DNA of 64,000 bases from positions 62,001-126,000 of the forward strand of contig SDUX01000011.1 in NCBI GenBank assembly GCA_008729055.1, written 5' to 3'. The position numbers and the translations under genes are program-made. This document shows positions 22,934 through 40,913 of the stretch, in pieces (position 1 is the stretch's first letter; each line of letters starts with the position of its first letter). The stretch is from Pyropia haitanensis (taxonomy: Eukaryota; Rhodophyta; Bangiophyceae; Bangiales; Bangiaceae). The notes beneath the pieces are model-generated. The model was given only the letters and a program-made list of their open reading frames with translations, searched no databases and was not told the DNA's origin.

Positions 22934-25675
22934 TCACTGGGACTTCTTCGTCTCGTCGTCGGTCGGCTCGGCACCCGCGCCGAACTTGCCGTCGCCATAG
23001 TTCTGGCTAAAGTCCAGCCCCGACGCGTCGGCCGCGTCGCGCACCGCCCCCCCCACCGCCGCCGCGGCCGTTGCCGCAGCTGCCGCGCCCGCCACAACCG
23101 CCTTGCCCGCCTTGGCCGCCGCGGCACCCGCCTTTTCCGCGCCCGCCTTGACGTCGGCGACGTCGACCGACGCGACGGCCGACTGGACGGCACCCGCGGC
23201 AGACGCGAGCTTGGCCTTGACCGCCTCCCCGTCAATCGACGCGACCGCCGACTGGGCGGCGTGCTCCACCGCCGACGCGCCCGAGGCCAGGTTGGCCCGC
23301 ACCGCCTCGCCATCAATGTTTGAGACCGCCTCCTTGGCCGACGCAGCCGCCGACGACACCGCGTCGCGGGCGCCCTCGGGGGTGGCCAGCGACCGCGCCT
23401 TGTCCGCCGCGTCCTCAACGTCGTGCTTGATGGCCTCCCCATCAATCGACTGGACGGCAGACTTGACAGATTCCGCCGCCGACCGGGCCTTGCGCGCCGC
23501 CTCCTCCCCATCAAAGTCGTCGACCGCGTCGTGCAGCTTATCCGCGCCAGCCTTCACGTCCGCCTTGACCGCGTCCGTGTCCACCGCCTTCACCGCGTCC
23601 GCGGCGGCACCCGCCAGCGAACCCGCCGCGTCCCGGACGTCCGCAGCGGCCGCAACGGCACTGTCCTTGGTCGTCAGCGCCGCCTTGGTCCGCCCTGCAA
23701 GGTCCGCGGCCGTCTCTTTGACCGCTTCCCCATCGACCGACGCGAGCGCGTCGCGCGCATCGGCGGCGGTGGCCGACACCTTGTCCGCCACCGCCTCCCC
23801 GTCAATGGAGGCGACCGCGTCGCGGGCATCGCCCAGCGCGGCGCGCGCGCCCTCGGTCGACGACACCGCCTCCTTGACGCGGCCCGCCGCGGAGCGGATG
23901 TCCTCCACCACCGCCTCGCCATCCACCGACTGCACCGCCGACCGGGCGCGGTCCGCCGCGTCGGCCACCGCGTCGTGGACGGCGGCGCCGTCAACAGAGT
24001 CGGCGGCAGCCGTCAGGGGCTTGTCCTCTGGCGCCGCCGTCGCGGCTTGCTCGTCCACCGCCCTCGCCGTGTCCTTGAGCGCGTCCAGGGACGACTCGGC
24101 CGCGGCCTTGACGTCGGCAGGCGTCGCGTCAGAGGCCGCCGCCACCGCCTCCCGCACGCTATCGGCGGCGTCCGCCACGCTGCTACGGACCGCCGCGGCC
24201 CGGTCGGCGGTGGCGTCCACTAGCGACGCGCCCGCGGCCTTGCCGTCGGCGACCGCGTCGTCAAAGGCGGCCGCCGCACTGTCAGCCGCGCCCGACACGC
24301 GGTCCGCCGCGTCGGCTGCCACGTCCGGCGCCCGCGCCGCCGCGTCCGACACGGCGTCGGCAGCGTCCGACACGGCGGCCGGGGCGTCCTTCGCCGCCTC
24401 GCCCACCGCCTGCGGCGCCTTGTTGACCGCGTCCACCAGATCTGCCTTGATGTCTGCCGCCGCGTCGGCGGCGCCGTCGGGGGCCGCGTCCGCCACCGCG
24501 TCAGCGGCCTCCTCCGCCTTGACCGCGACAGCGTCGCCGGCGTCGTCCGCCTTGGACGCGGCCACATCGGTGGCCTCATCCAGCTTGGCACCCGCGTCGT
24601 CGGCGGCGTCGCTCGCCTTGGACGCCGCCTTATCGGTGGCGTCGTCCAGCTTCGACCCCGCGTCGTCCGCGGCGTCCTTTGCCGCGTCAGTGGCGTCGTC
24701 CAGCTTGTCCCCCGCAGCGTCTGCAACGTCTTCCGCCTTGGACGCCGCCTTATCGGTGGCGTCGTCCAGCTTCGACCCCGCGTCGTCCGCGGCGTCCTTT
24801 GCCGCGTCAGTGGCGTCGTCCAGCTTGTCCCCCGCAGCGTCTGCAACGTCTTCCGCCTTGGACGCCGCCTTATCGGTTGCGTCGTCCAGCTTGTCCGCCG
24901 TGTTGGAGGCGGCGTCCTTTGCCGCGTCAGTGGCGTCGTCCAGCTTGTCCCCCGCAGCGTCTGCAACGTCTTCCGCCTTGGACGCCGCCTTATCGGTGGC
25001 GTCGTCCAGCTTCGACCCCGCATCGTCCGCGGCGTCCTTTGCCGCGTCAGTGGCGTCGTCCAGCTTGTCCCCCGCCTCATCCGCAACGTCTTCCGCCTTG
25101 GACTCCGCCTTATCGGTGGCGTCGTCCAGCTTCGACCCCGCATCGTCCGCGGCGTCCTTTGCCGCGTCAGTGGCGTCGTCCATCTTATCCCCCGCCTCAT
25201 CCGCAACGTCTTCCGCCTTGGACGCCGCCTTATCGGTGGCGTCGTCCAGCTTCGACCCCGCGTCGTCCGCGGCGTCCTTTGCCGCGTCAGTGGCGTCGTC
25301 TAGCTTATCCCCCGCCTCATCCGCGACGTCTTCCGCCTTGGACGCCGCCTTATCGGTGGCGTCGTCCGCCTTGGCCGCCGCATCGTCAGCCGCGTCGCCC
25401 GCCTTGTCCGCCGTCCTCGCGGCAGCGTCCTTAACGTCGGACGCAGCCGACGACACCCCGGACGCGACATCATCCACCGCCTCCTCCGCGGCGGCGCGGT
25501 TCTCCCGCGACGTGCTCATCCGCGTCGACGCGGGGAGCCGCCGCGCGGGCGCCGCCGCCCGTGCCAGCCGCCGGCCGCCCGCAACGGCGGCGGGGCGCCG
25601 GCCAATGGCGGGCGGGGGGGCGACGCCGGCCCAGGCGCCGGCCGCGGCGGGCACGAACGCGGTGGGGGGTGCCAT
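22934..25675 (-). CDS. LEA-like amphipathic repeat protein, predicted plastid-targeted
   Basis: A single uninterrupted frame of 913 residues starts at the ATG at 25675. The first 50 residues (MAPPTAFVPAAAGAWAG, then Arg/Ala/Pro-rich) look like a red-algal plastid transit peptide with the A-F-V-P motif. The remainder is almost wholly Ala, Asp, Lys, Val and Glu in amphipathic-helix registers, for example DDATDKAASKAEDVADEAGD. Six nearly identical 40-residue units lie at 24598-25360 and more degenerate repeats follow. The last 35 residues change character and end DETKKSQ. Composition and 11-residue-like periodicity match group-3 LEA and apolipoprotein-like stress proteins, which protect membranes or proteins during drying. 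That role, attractive for an intertidal alga, is inferred. No intron is needed. Confidence 0.75.
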   Translation of the reverse strand: MAPPTAFVPAAAGAWAGVAPPPAIGRRPAAVAGGRRLARAAAPARRLPASTRMSTSRENRAAAEEAVDDVASGVSSAASDVKDAAARTADKAGDAADDAAAKADDATDKAASKAEDVADEAGDKLDDATDAAKDAADDAGSKLDDATDKAASKAEDVADEAGDKMDDATDAAKDAADDAGSKLDDATDKAESKAEDVADEAGDKLDDATDAAKDAADDAGSKLDDATDKAASKAEDVADAAGDKLDDATDAAKDAASNTADKLDDATDKAASKAEDVADAAGDKLDDATDAAKDAADDAGSKLDDATDKAASKAEDVADAAGDKLDDATDAAKDAADDAGSKLDDATDKAASKASDAADDAGAKLDEATDVAASKADDAGDAVAVKAEEAADAVADAAPDGAADAAADIKADLVDAVNKAPQAVGEAAKDAPAAVSDAADAVSDAAARAPDVAADAADRVSGAADSAAAAFDDAVADGKAAGASLVDATADRAAAVRSSVADAADSVREAVAAASDATPADVKAAAESSLDALKDTARAVDEQAATAAPEDKPLTAAADSVDGAAVHDAVADAADRARSAVQSVDGEAVVEDIRSAAGRVKEAVSSTEGARAALGDARDAVASIDGEAVADKVSATAADARDALASVDGEAVKETAADLAGRTKAALTTKDSAVAAAADVRDAAGSLAGAAADAVKAVDTDAVKADVKAGADKLHDAVDDFDGEEAARKARSAAESVKSAVQSIDGEAIKHDVEDAADKARSLATPEGARDAVSSAAASAKEAVSNIDGEAVRANLASGASAVEHAAQSAVASIDGEAVKAKLASAAGAVQSAVASVDVADVKAGAEKAGAAAAKAGKAVVAGAAAAATAAAAVGGAVRDAADASGLDFSQNYGDGKFGAGAEPTDDETKKSQ
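24598..25360. repeat. 120-bp coding tandem repeat, about six units
   Basis: Units of exactly 120 bp (40 codons) recur with few substitutions. The phrase CTTTGCCGCGTCAGTGGCGT appears near 24677, 24797, 24917, 25037, 25157 and 25277. The near-identity implies recent expansion or concerted evolution. The array lies inside the LEA-like gene and keeps the frame. Confidence 0.9.
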
Positions 25676-26353
25676 GGCGAGAAGGTGGAGGGGGGGGGGA
25701 GTGGCAGCCGAGGGAAAGGGGCAGGGGCAGCAGAGGGACGACTAGAGGAGCAGCAGACAGAGGGGGAAAGCGGCCGCGAAGGAGGATGGGGCGGGACCTC
25801 GCGCGGCGTGAGGACTGGCGGCCGGGCGGGGCAGAAAAGACGGAAAAAGAGGAACGAAAGGGAATGGATCGGAGCCAACGAGGCGGCCGCGTATGCGTCT
25901 TGGGTCACGGCGGAGCTCGTCCTACAGCGCGGGAGCTGCGGGGAAGTCATACGTGGCCGGCAAGCGCAGGCGAGCTCCCCCCCGCCCCCCTCCATACACG
26001 TACGGCCAACGCCCACGACCCGGTTTGCACCGCGTGCCGACGAGTTGCATGCCGTGGATGCGTCTGCACCCTCCCCCCACCCGCCCGCATTCCTGGTTCC
26101 ATCTTCACCCCTCCCCCGACTCCCCCCCTCCCCAGCCCACCCTCGCTGTCCACCCCGTCCCCCGCTAGGTAGCTGGCTGCTGAACATATCGCCGACCAAC
26201 GGCGGCCGCCACCCGCGGCGCGGCGGCGGCGGTCAAGCGCAGCCACCCGCGTGGGCGCCACTGGTTTCCGCAGCACGCCCGCCGCCTGGATCACGGCGGC
26301 CGCGGCCGCCGGTGCAAACCGGATGCTCCCATTTGTGGTAGCAAGTCGGCGCC
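25676..26353. other. Intergenic region between the LEA-like gene and the duplication
   Basis: The left part is presumably the promoter of the minus-strand LEA-like gene. Purine-rich sequence runs from about 25680 to 25880. No gene is supported. Confidence 0.35.
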
Positions 26354-30140
<3,787 letters not shown>

Positions 30141-30727
30141 GTTCGAGGGGGCCGTCGCGGTCTCAACATGCTATCGACGAGGCCTCCGACCGGACGTCAG
30201 CGGACATAGTGGCATCACGCTCGGCGCCCGAAAGACTCCCGGCCGCCCTCGCCAATCACGCGTGCCAGCGCCGCGATGACCAGGCGTAAGTTGAGTTTGG
30301 TCATACTGTAAGGTGAGCACGCCCTGGACACCAATGGCGACAGACAGGGATTCACAGGTGCTCTGAGGAGTCGAAATTGACATCCGTGAAACAGCCGAAA
30401 ACATCATATACTCCGCTAACTAGTTCACAACCGGTCTAGATGCTGAAGAAGCCACCAATGGGCGACTTTCATGGAGTTTGCCAAGACCCATTCAGGAGCT
30501 GACGGCCACCCGGAAAACGCGCATCGACAGTTTTCGTATATCCGGCCACAACTATGGCAGGATTCAGGTAGAAGTTCGAAAATACTCTCGCTCCTATACC
30601 TGACTAACGAATCGAAATCGTACTTCATCTTGTCCAAGACCCAGACCTGTTCCGTTGGCTGCTCGGGACGACAACGGTCGATTCGCACCGGACCGCAGGC
30701 GGGAGGTCGAGAACGATTCCGTCCGTT

Positions 30728-31212
30728 AGAGCATCTCCACCAATGGAGCCAAAAGCCAACCCAAACGAGACACGTGGCGCAACGTGGGCGACTGTGAATG
30801 GCCACTCCAACCGAGAAGCCAACGCCGCGCACGTCACGTCTCAAGCAAAGCACCTAGTGGGGCGCCTGGAGAGAGCAGCCGATTCCACGCCGTACTAGCG
30901 TCCTGTGGGACTGTCTGCAAGCCACGGGTCACGCTTCCTATCGGCGCAGGTTGGCTCCGCGTTTGGCCAAAAGCCAAAACACCGCGCCAAAAAGGCTCGT
31001 TTGGCGCGGGGGTTGGCTCCGCTGCCGTTGAGAGCCAAAAACTCGAGTGCTCTCGAGGCGCATTAAGGTGGTCTCCAGAGCGATTAAGAATTGTGATACA
31101 GTCTTAGTTTTGGACCGTCACACGGCCCACCAGTCAGAGCCAAAGCCAAACCGGTGAAACGGGTGCCACGTAGTTGGCTTTTGGCTTTTGGCTGCATTGG
31201 TGGAGATGCTCT
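30728..31212. mobile_element. MITE-like element with GAGCATCTCCACC terminal inverted repeats
   Basis: The left end AGAGCATCTCCACCAATG (30728) is matched by its reverse complement CATTGGTGGAGATGCTCT ending at 31212. The inverted similarity extends about 35 bp inward through GCCAAAAGCCAAC-type sequence. The interior has many repeats of GCCAAAAGCCAA and its complement but no transposase. Size is about 485 bp. A target-site duplication is not clear. Similar AGAGCATCTCC termini are known from non-autonomous DNA transposons in plants; the superfamily is unassigned here. Confidence 0.7.
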
Positions 31213-32244
31213 CACTTTCGGACGACTGATGCCGGTGCGTGTACGATGCAAAAACTCTTCCTGGCAGGACAGCCAGGCATTGCCCGGCCGCGTTAAAGAG
31301 CAGCATGTATTGTAGCTGACTGTATCAGATCGCGAGGCTGGATGAGCGCTCGCAAGACTCTGCATTATATCGTCCACCCCAACGTCGCCGTTGCTAGACC
31401 TCGACGTGGAACAGCTGCATCCTCCAAAGTCGCCAGAGAGTTCCTCCGGGCGCACTGCTGGCGGCAAAATGTGGTCTCTGAGGAAACGGCTGTGCTCGAT
31501 TGGGCCATAATCGCACCGGTGTGGCAGAGAAGATCTAGACGCCACGTACGCACTGTCCGCTGACGAGGGCACTGCGGGGTCCTCTGCGCCACGTTTGACG
31601 GGGTGGGCGGGGCACCCCGACAAACGCACGATTAATCTGCAAGGTACGCGGAGGTCGTTGCCACGGGCGCAGGGGGGGGTGCACGCACTGGTGCACAAGG
31701 GGGGGCGTGAGGGGAAGTGAGGGGCGATGCGGCGCTCTTGCACTCGCCACCGCACCGTTGCTTAACGACATCAACGGATCGTAGTGTGGGAAAGGATCTC
31801 GTGGCACACACACTCGCTGGTGGGGTGCCAGAGACTCGTGTGGGGGGAAAGGTCCTGCCCCGAGGGTGCATTGGGAGTGCAGAGGAGGCAGTGGAGTGCG
31901 CCCCCGCGGAGGGGGTAGGGGAGGGACGTGGACAGGGAGCAGGGGAGCGCCAAGATGAGTCAGGGAGGCTATTGAGCAAATGCATATCCGATCTTCCCGG
32001 GGAGGGCAAAAGCCAGGTACCAAAGCGTGCTGGCGAGCGATGAGATGTCGGTACGGCTATAAGTGGCTGCTCGTTCACGATACAGTTTACTTCAGCGAGG
32101 CGTTGCATAGTGAGGGTGCAACTCATATCAGCCGCATCGCCGCTGTCTTTGTCGCAGTCATCCCCTCCCTCCCACCCCATCCCATCCTCTGCTCTATCCA
32201 CCTCCGCTGCACCCCAACAAGCCGCAGAGACGACCCGACCGACC
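31213..32244. other. Intergenic region upstream of the methyltransferase gene
   Basis: No gene is supported. The segment at 32040-32244 immediately precedes the EgtD-like start and includes pyrimidine-rich leader-like DNA (32160-32215). A purine-rich stretch lies around 31840-31960. Confidence 0.35.
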
Positions 32245-33703
32245 ATGGGCCAGCCAGCGTCCCCGGCCCTGACTGGGAATGCGATGCATGTGACGACCGT
32301 AGCTGGCAGTGGCATCGAGGGCGGCGGCGGCGGTGCAGGCAAAGGCGATGGTGGCAGCCGCTTCCACACCACCTCGCTGTACGTAGAGGACAGTGCCGCG
32401 GACTTGGCGGCTTTTGAGGCGGCGGTGCTGAAGGGGCTGGCGGACCCCAAACGCAACATCCCTCAAGATTATTGCTACGATGACACCGGCAGCGGTACGT
32501 GGGTTCGCCAGGCGGGTAATGGGGGGGGGGCGCAGCCACTGCTACAACTCATCGCTGCACTATTCGCGGCGACTACTATTGCGGCGGCTTGAGGAAGCGG
32601 CGGGGAGGGAAAACCGGTGGCTGACGGCAATCCGCTTTCTGTGGCACTATTCCTTTGTGGCGACGTCCTGATCCTTCTCTCTCTTTTCCCCACCCTGTCC
32701 CTCAGATGTATTCTTTGAGATGACCAAGCAACCCTACTACTACCTTACCCGAGCCGAGGACGAGGTGCTGGCCACGCACGGTCGAGCCATCCTCCAAGCC
32801 GCGGGTGTTGACGGCAGCATCACGTCGAGTGGCCGGCGTGTCAACCTCATCGAGCTAGGCTCCGGGGACGGCACCAAGAGCGTGACGCTGCTCACGGGTC
32901 TTGCCGAGGCCGCCGTCCCCGTCGATAACGTCACATTTGTTCCGGTGGACGTATCGCGTGGCGCGATGCGCCGGCTGTACGGCACGCTCGATGGCAAGCC
33001 GGGTCCGCCGGGGACTGTCCCCGTCCATGGCTACGTTGCCGACTACTTTCAGGCGCTCGACGCGCTGCGTGACGCCGATTGGGTTCCCGGTTGCGAACCC
33101 GTCACACAAAATGGCTTCAAAGATGGGTTCACTCCTCCCCGCCCTCACAATGTGCTCGCATTCCTGGGATCAACGGTAGGGAACAACCTTGGCGACGCCT
33201 TCCCACGTTTCCTCTCCACCCTCCGTTCCCGACTGGAGCCCGGCGACGCCCTCATCCTCGGCACCGACACGCTGGCGTCATCCCCCTCGACGCACTTGGC
33301 GGTTTACCCATCGGAGGGACTCCTGACGGACCTCTTCCACGGTGCTCTTGTTGATCGGATGCGGCGGGAGTTGGCGGCAATAGTCGAGGAAGGGGCCCTG
33401 TTGTATAAGACTGAATGGGATACCGACACTGAGGCGATCACAGGGTACTTGGTTGCCAACCGTGATACGGTCGTGCGGGTCGGGCGCGGGGAGGGTGACA
33501 CGAATGGCGAGACGGTTGTCTCGTCCGGCGCGCCGCCGAAGGACTTCGCGCTGTCCAAGGGTGACCGCATCCGCGTGCTGGTCACCCGCAAGTTTGCAGC
33601 GAAGACAGTGGCGGAAGGCGCCGCGGCGGCGGGCTTTGAAGTCGTCGGTACGTGGACCGACTCGAAGCGGCGCTTTGCCGACACTGTCATGCGGGCCGTG
33701 TGA
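32245..33703 (+). CDS. EgtD-family SAM-dependent amino-acid N-alpha-methyltransferase
   Basis: Exon 1 (32245-32494) and exon 2 (32706-33703) join at a GTACGT donor and a CCCTCAG acceptor to give 415 residues. The join yields YDDTGSDVFFEMTKQPYYYL, the family's hallmark. It is followed by SAM motif LIELGSGDGTKS, then FVPVDVSRGAMRRLY, FLGSTVGNN (the Asn that holds the substrate alpha-amino acid group) and the C-terminal RFADTVMRAV. The family includes EgtD (histidine to hercynine), EgtD domains of fungal Egt1, and EasF-type enzymes. In EgtD the pattern R-T-E-x-S contacts the imidazole. Here the equivalent is IRVLVTRKF, so Glu is Leu and Ser is Thr. A substrate other than histidine is therefore likely (inference). 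No EgtB-like gene lies nearby. Confidence 0.8.
32495..32705 (+). other. Intron of the EgtD-like gene
   Basis: A 211-nt phase-1 intron. Donor GGTACGTG and acceptor CCCTCAG restore the conserved DDTGSDVFFEMT junction. Confidence 0.85.
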
Positions 33704-34381
33704 GGGATCGATGGCCATCCAGCGGGAAGGTCCCAGCCACTCTTACAATACACTAGCTAGTGTCTATTCTACTGCACGGGTGCATCAAGTGAAGGCCGTG
33801 GGAGTGGCGGCGACGAACGCCCACCGGGCGACGTCGGCGCCGGCGGCGTTTTTGGCGGAGGCGCGTCGGCTGCTCGCGGGGCGGCCGGCGACGCGGGCTT
33901 CTGTGGCTGTCGGCGACCCAGCGGCGGCCGCCATCGTGCGCGACGCTGTGGGGGGCGGGGGGGCGGCGAGCGGCGGCAGCGGGGGGCGGGGGGAGGGGAA
34001 TGCCGAGCTGGTCGTCGAACGCGGCGGCGGCGGCGGCTGCGGCGGTGGCAGGGGGGGGACGGGAGGGGGGGGCTCGGCGGTGACATCAAGGAGGGTGGGT
34101 GCCGCGCGCGCGCGCCCGCCGTCCCACCCCGCGCGTGTCGCCGCCGGGGCGGGGCGGGGCGGCCGCCGTGCGCGCCGCCGCGGCCACCCGCCCGCGCGAC
34201 GGCCTCTGCGCCGTCTGTGCGGCGGCGGCGGGCGCGCCGCCACCGGGCGGCGCACCTGCTTCCGCCACGCGGACGCGCGGGCCATCTCCGCCCCCGTCCT
34301 GCCGCTCGGCCGCCCCCCCCCCCCCCTGTTCCCACCGCCGCTCCCCCCCTCGCCGGCGGCCCCCCCGCCTCCGACCCCCCC
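33704..34381. other. Intergenic, possible gene remnants
   Basis: A plus-strand stretch (about 33784-33945) encodes VGVAATNAHRATSAPAAFLA and similar text that looks more protein-like than the surrounding Gly/Pro frames. It has no clear start, family or splice context. The remainder is simple-sequence GC-rich DNA. Confidence 0.3.
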
Positions 34382-34750
34382 TCACGCCCCATCCAGCGCC
34401 TTGCGGTACAACACAAATTCCCCTCCCCCCCGGCCGCCCACGACCGCCCGCCGCCGCCTGTTGGGCGCCCCCCTGTCCGCCCCCCTCGCCCCCCTCCCCC
34501 CCCCTTCCCCCCCCGCCGACGCGCTCACCACCACCGGATACAGCGGCAATGCCGGCAACACCCGCGCGCAGTGCGCGTCTTCAAACGCCACCGCCGCCGC
34601 CGCCGCATCCGCGTCCGCCGCAGCCATCCCCGCCACGCGCGCCACGCCGCCGCGGCGGATATCCGGTTTGATATAGAGCGCCGCGACCGCCACGACCTCC
34701 GGCGGTTGGCGCGGCGGCGCGCCGCCGCCGTCGCCGCCGTCGCCGTCGCG

Positions 34751-34781
<31 letters not shown>

Positions 34782-34921
34782 CCGCCGGCTCGCTCGCCGG
34801 CAGGCGGCCCGGCGCGCCGTCCAGGGCGGACACCACCGCCACCGCCCGCAGCATGGCCGTCGTGACGTGACCATGCGCGTCGAGAAAAAGGCCCACTCCT
34901 CGAGTTTGTGCGGGCCGCGGA
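34382..34921 (-). pseudogene. 3' gene fragment cut at the duplication boundary
   Basis: A minus-strand frame ends in non-repetitive protein-like sequence: VVAVAALYIKPDIRRGG, then FEDAHCARVLPALPLYPVVV and finally GGEFVLYRKALDGA before the stop at 34382. Upstream, in another frame, LFLDAHGHVTTAMLRAVAVV also looks genuine. The sequence runs straight into the left edge of duplication copy B at 34922, beyond which no matching 5' part is seen. It may be the tail of a gene truncated when the copy arrived, or a last exon of an unrecognised gene. Family is not recognised. Confidence 0.3.
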
Positions 34922-38716
<3,795 letters not shown>

Positions 38717-38999
38717 CGCGGGCGCACCGTAGGACGCGAGCAGCAAGCGTGGACCGAGAGACCGCCTGACGATACAGAGCACGGCGGCAGGCGCGCCAAC
38801 GGCGAACACAGCTTCGTACTCTGCCGACCCACGGCCGCGTGTGAGTGAAATAGTAAGTTGCTTCCGCTGCCTTGGCCTCTACCCTCAGCTCCCGTCTCTG
38901 TCATCGCCTATACACACGCCGAGGAGAGCGAGGCCGCCACACCAGACGACAGCCACAGCCCCCTCCTCCGCTCCGCCCCTCCCCGCCTCCCCCCCTCCT

Positions 39000-39385
39000 T
39001 CAGCCAAGCCCCTTGGGGTCGTACACCAGATTCTCGCCGCTCCGCTGCAGCTGCGTAAAAAACGTGCACGGAATCTGCCCCGTCCGCACCTTGGTGCGCT
39101 GGATCGACAGCAGGCTGGCGAGTGAGCTCTTGGGCGTCTTGCAGTTGCTCATCCAGATGCCCTCCCCCAGCGCCATGTCCACCACCGCCTTGATTGACAT
39201 GGGCCGGCCCTCCCGCCGCAGCACGTACTTGGCCGACTCGAGGAGCGAGAGGGGGGCGGTCGGCTCCACCAGAGGGTCGTCCTCCTCGTTCATAGCGGCT
39301 ACGGCGGCGGCGACATCTTCGAGGGTCCGCTTGGGGGGCTTCGACCCCAACACGATCGCGGGTGGGGGGGGGGGAGCGGCAGGGT

Positions 39386-39419
<34 letters not shown>

Positions 39420-40913
39420 TGCCGCCGCCGCCGCCGCCGCGGACCGCCGCGTAGCGCGGGCGCGACGGCTGAACGACATGGCATCGGGGACCTCATCTGC
39501 CTCTTCCGTCGCTGCTGCTGTCACTCCCGTCGCCTGTTGAGAGGGTAAAGATGACGCGGGCCGTCCTTTGCGCAAAACGCCACCGGGGTTGTCCAGACTG
39601 CCTGCCGTTGACGCCGCCCCGCCATCGCTCGTGGGTAGCGAGTCGCGGCCCATCGCCGCCAGCACGGACCGCTCCTTCTTCAAACGGCCACGGCTGCCCG
39701 CCGACACCGCTGTGGAGGGCTTCTCCATGAAAACGGGTGATGCGGCAGGCCACGCTGTCCTCGTATTGCTGCTAGGACTGCCAGTGCCCGCCTGGACCAC
39801 CGTGTCAGAGCTGTCGGCCGTGTCAGTGGCTTCGGCATCGATCACGCCGTCGACGGATGCCTCGATCGAAGGGCCGCTGGCTGTGGCGGTCAACGCGGCC
39901 GCATCGCTGGCCGTATCAGCATCGGCATCGCCGTCAGCCACGACGGTGGGGGCCGCTCTCCGACCACGGGGCGCATCGGCGATGGCGGCGGTGCTCGCGT
40001 CCCTGTCCGAACCTGAGTCAGCATCTGCATCAGAGTCCGCCACCTCATCCTGACGGCCGTCCCGATGGACGTCGCTATCGTGGGTGCCATACTCGACGTC
40101 GGTGGATAGATACTCCTCAGAGGAGTCCACGACCTCGCTCACGATGCGTCTCGTCGGACGGACGCGGCGCTCCATACGACTGCCGATGGCGTTCCCTGCT
40201 GAGTCGCCGCCGTCCTCGACCTCAGCCGCCGCGGACGCACACTTGAAACGCTTGCCCGGCTCCAAGCGGTCGGCAGCGCCGTGGGCGTCCCTGTCACATC
40301 CCCCGGTGCCACCAGTCCCCGCGTCATCGCCTGCTCCCCTACCACCACGGGAGCTGCGGGCGCCCAGGGCGCCGTCATCACCGGCCGGCGACCGCCCCTT
40401 GCGCTTCTTCTGCCGCCCGTTCCCCCCTCGAGGGGCGGCAACCTGGACGTCGTCTCCGCCCGCCCCCTTCCCCCCCCCTTCCCCCGACGTGTGCTCCCTT
40501 CCGTCGCGGTCCCGCTGTCTCCCGCCCCCCCGCCCTCTCTCCGCCGCGACCGACGCCGCCCACGCCGCCCGCGCGGCCAGCAGCGCCGCGTCCGCCTTGA
40601 CCCGCTCCGCCGCCGCCGCCCGCTGCGCCTCGGCCGCCACCCGCCACGCGGCTTCCGCGTCGCGGAGCTCGCGCACGATGGCCGCTTCCGCCGCATCCAG
40701 GTCGTCCAGCCCGTCAAAGTCCGCCGCGGTGACCGCGTCCGCCGCCGGGTCGTCGGCCGGGTCGGCCGCGTCTGCAGCGTCGGCGGTCGCAGAGGGAGGC
40801 GGGGGAGGCTGGGGGGGGATGACGTCGTCGACGGCGTGGGCGGCCGGGGGGGGGGAGGGCGCCACCGCTGCCAACGACGCGGCGCCGCGGCCGCCGCGCC
40901 CAACGGCCATCAT
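39000..40913 (-). CDS. HARE-HTH domain protein, probable chromatin or transcription factor
   Basis: A single frame of about 637 residues starts at the ATG at 40913 (MMAVGRGGRGAASLAAVAP). Residues about 50-170 include acidic and coiled-coil-like stretches (FDGLDDLDAAEAAIVRELRD). The middle is disordered, with basic patches (QKKRKGRSP) and Asp/Ser-rich acidic blocks. The last 110 residues form a HARE-HTH winged helix: PLSLLESAKYVLRREGRPMS, then IKAVVDMALGEGIW, TPKSSLASLLSIQ and GENLVYDPKG. This fold occurs in ASXL proteins, HB1-type homeodomain proteins and RNA polymerase delta subunits and is thought to link DNA or chromatin recognition with regulators. Nuclear location is inferred. An 18-residue Ala run lies just before the domain. 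No intron is required. Confidence 0.75.

Noticed and set aside
24598..25360. Regularly spaced 120-bp repeats that could suggest a CRISPR-like or satellite array
   Set aside because: The units are coding, contiguous, keep frame in a 913-residue protein and have no unique spacers.
32245..33703. Calling the methyltransferase an ergothioneine (EgtD) enzyme outright
   Set aside because: The histidine-reading Glu and Ser are replaced and no EgtB partner or fused domain is present.
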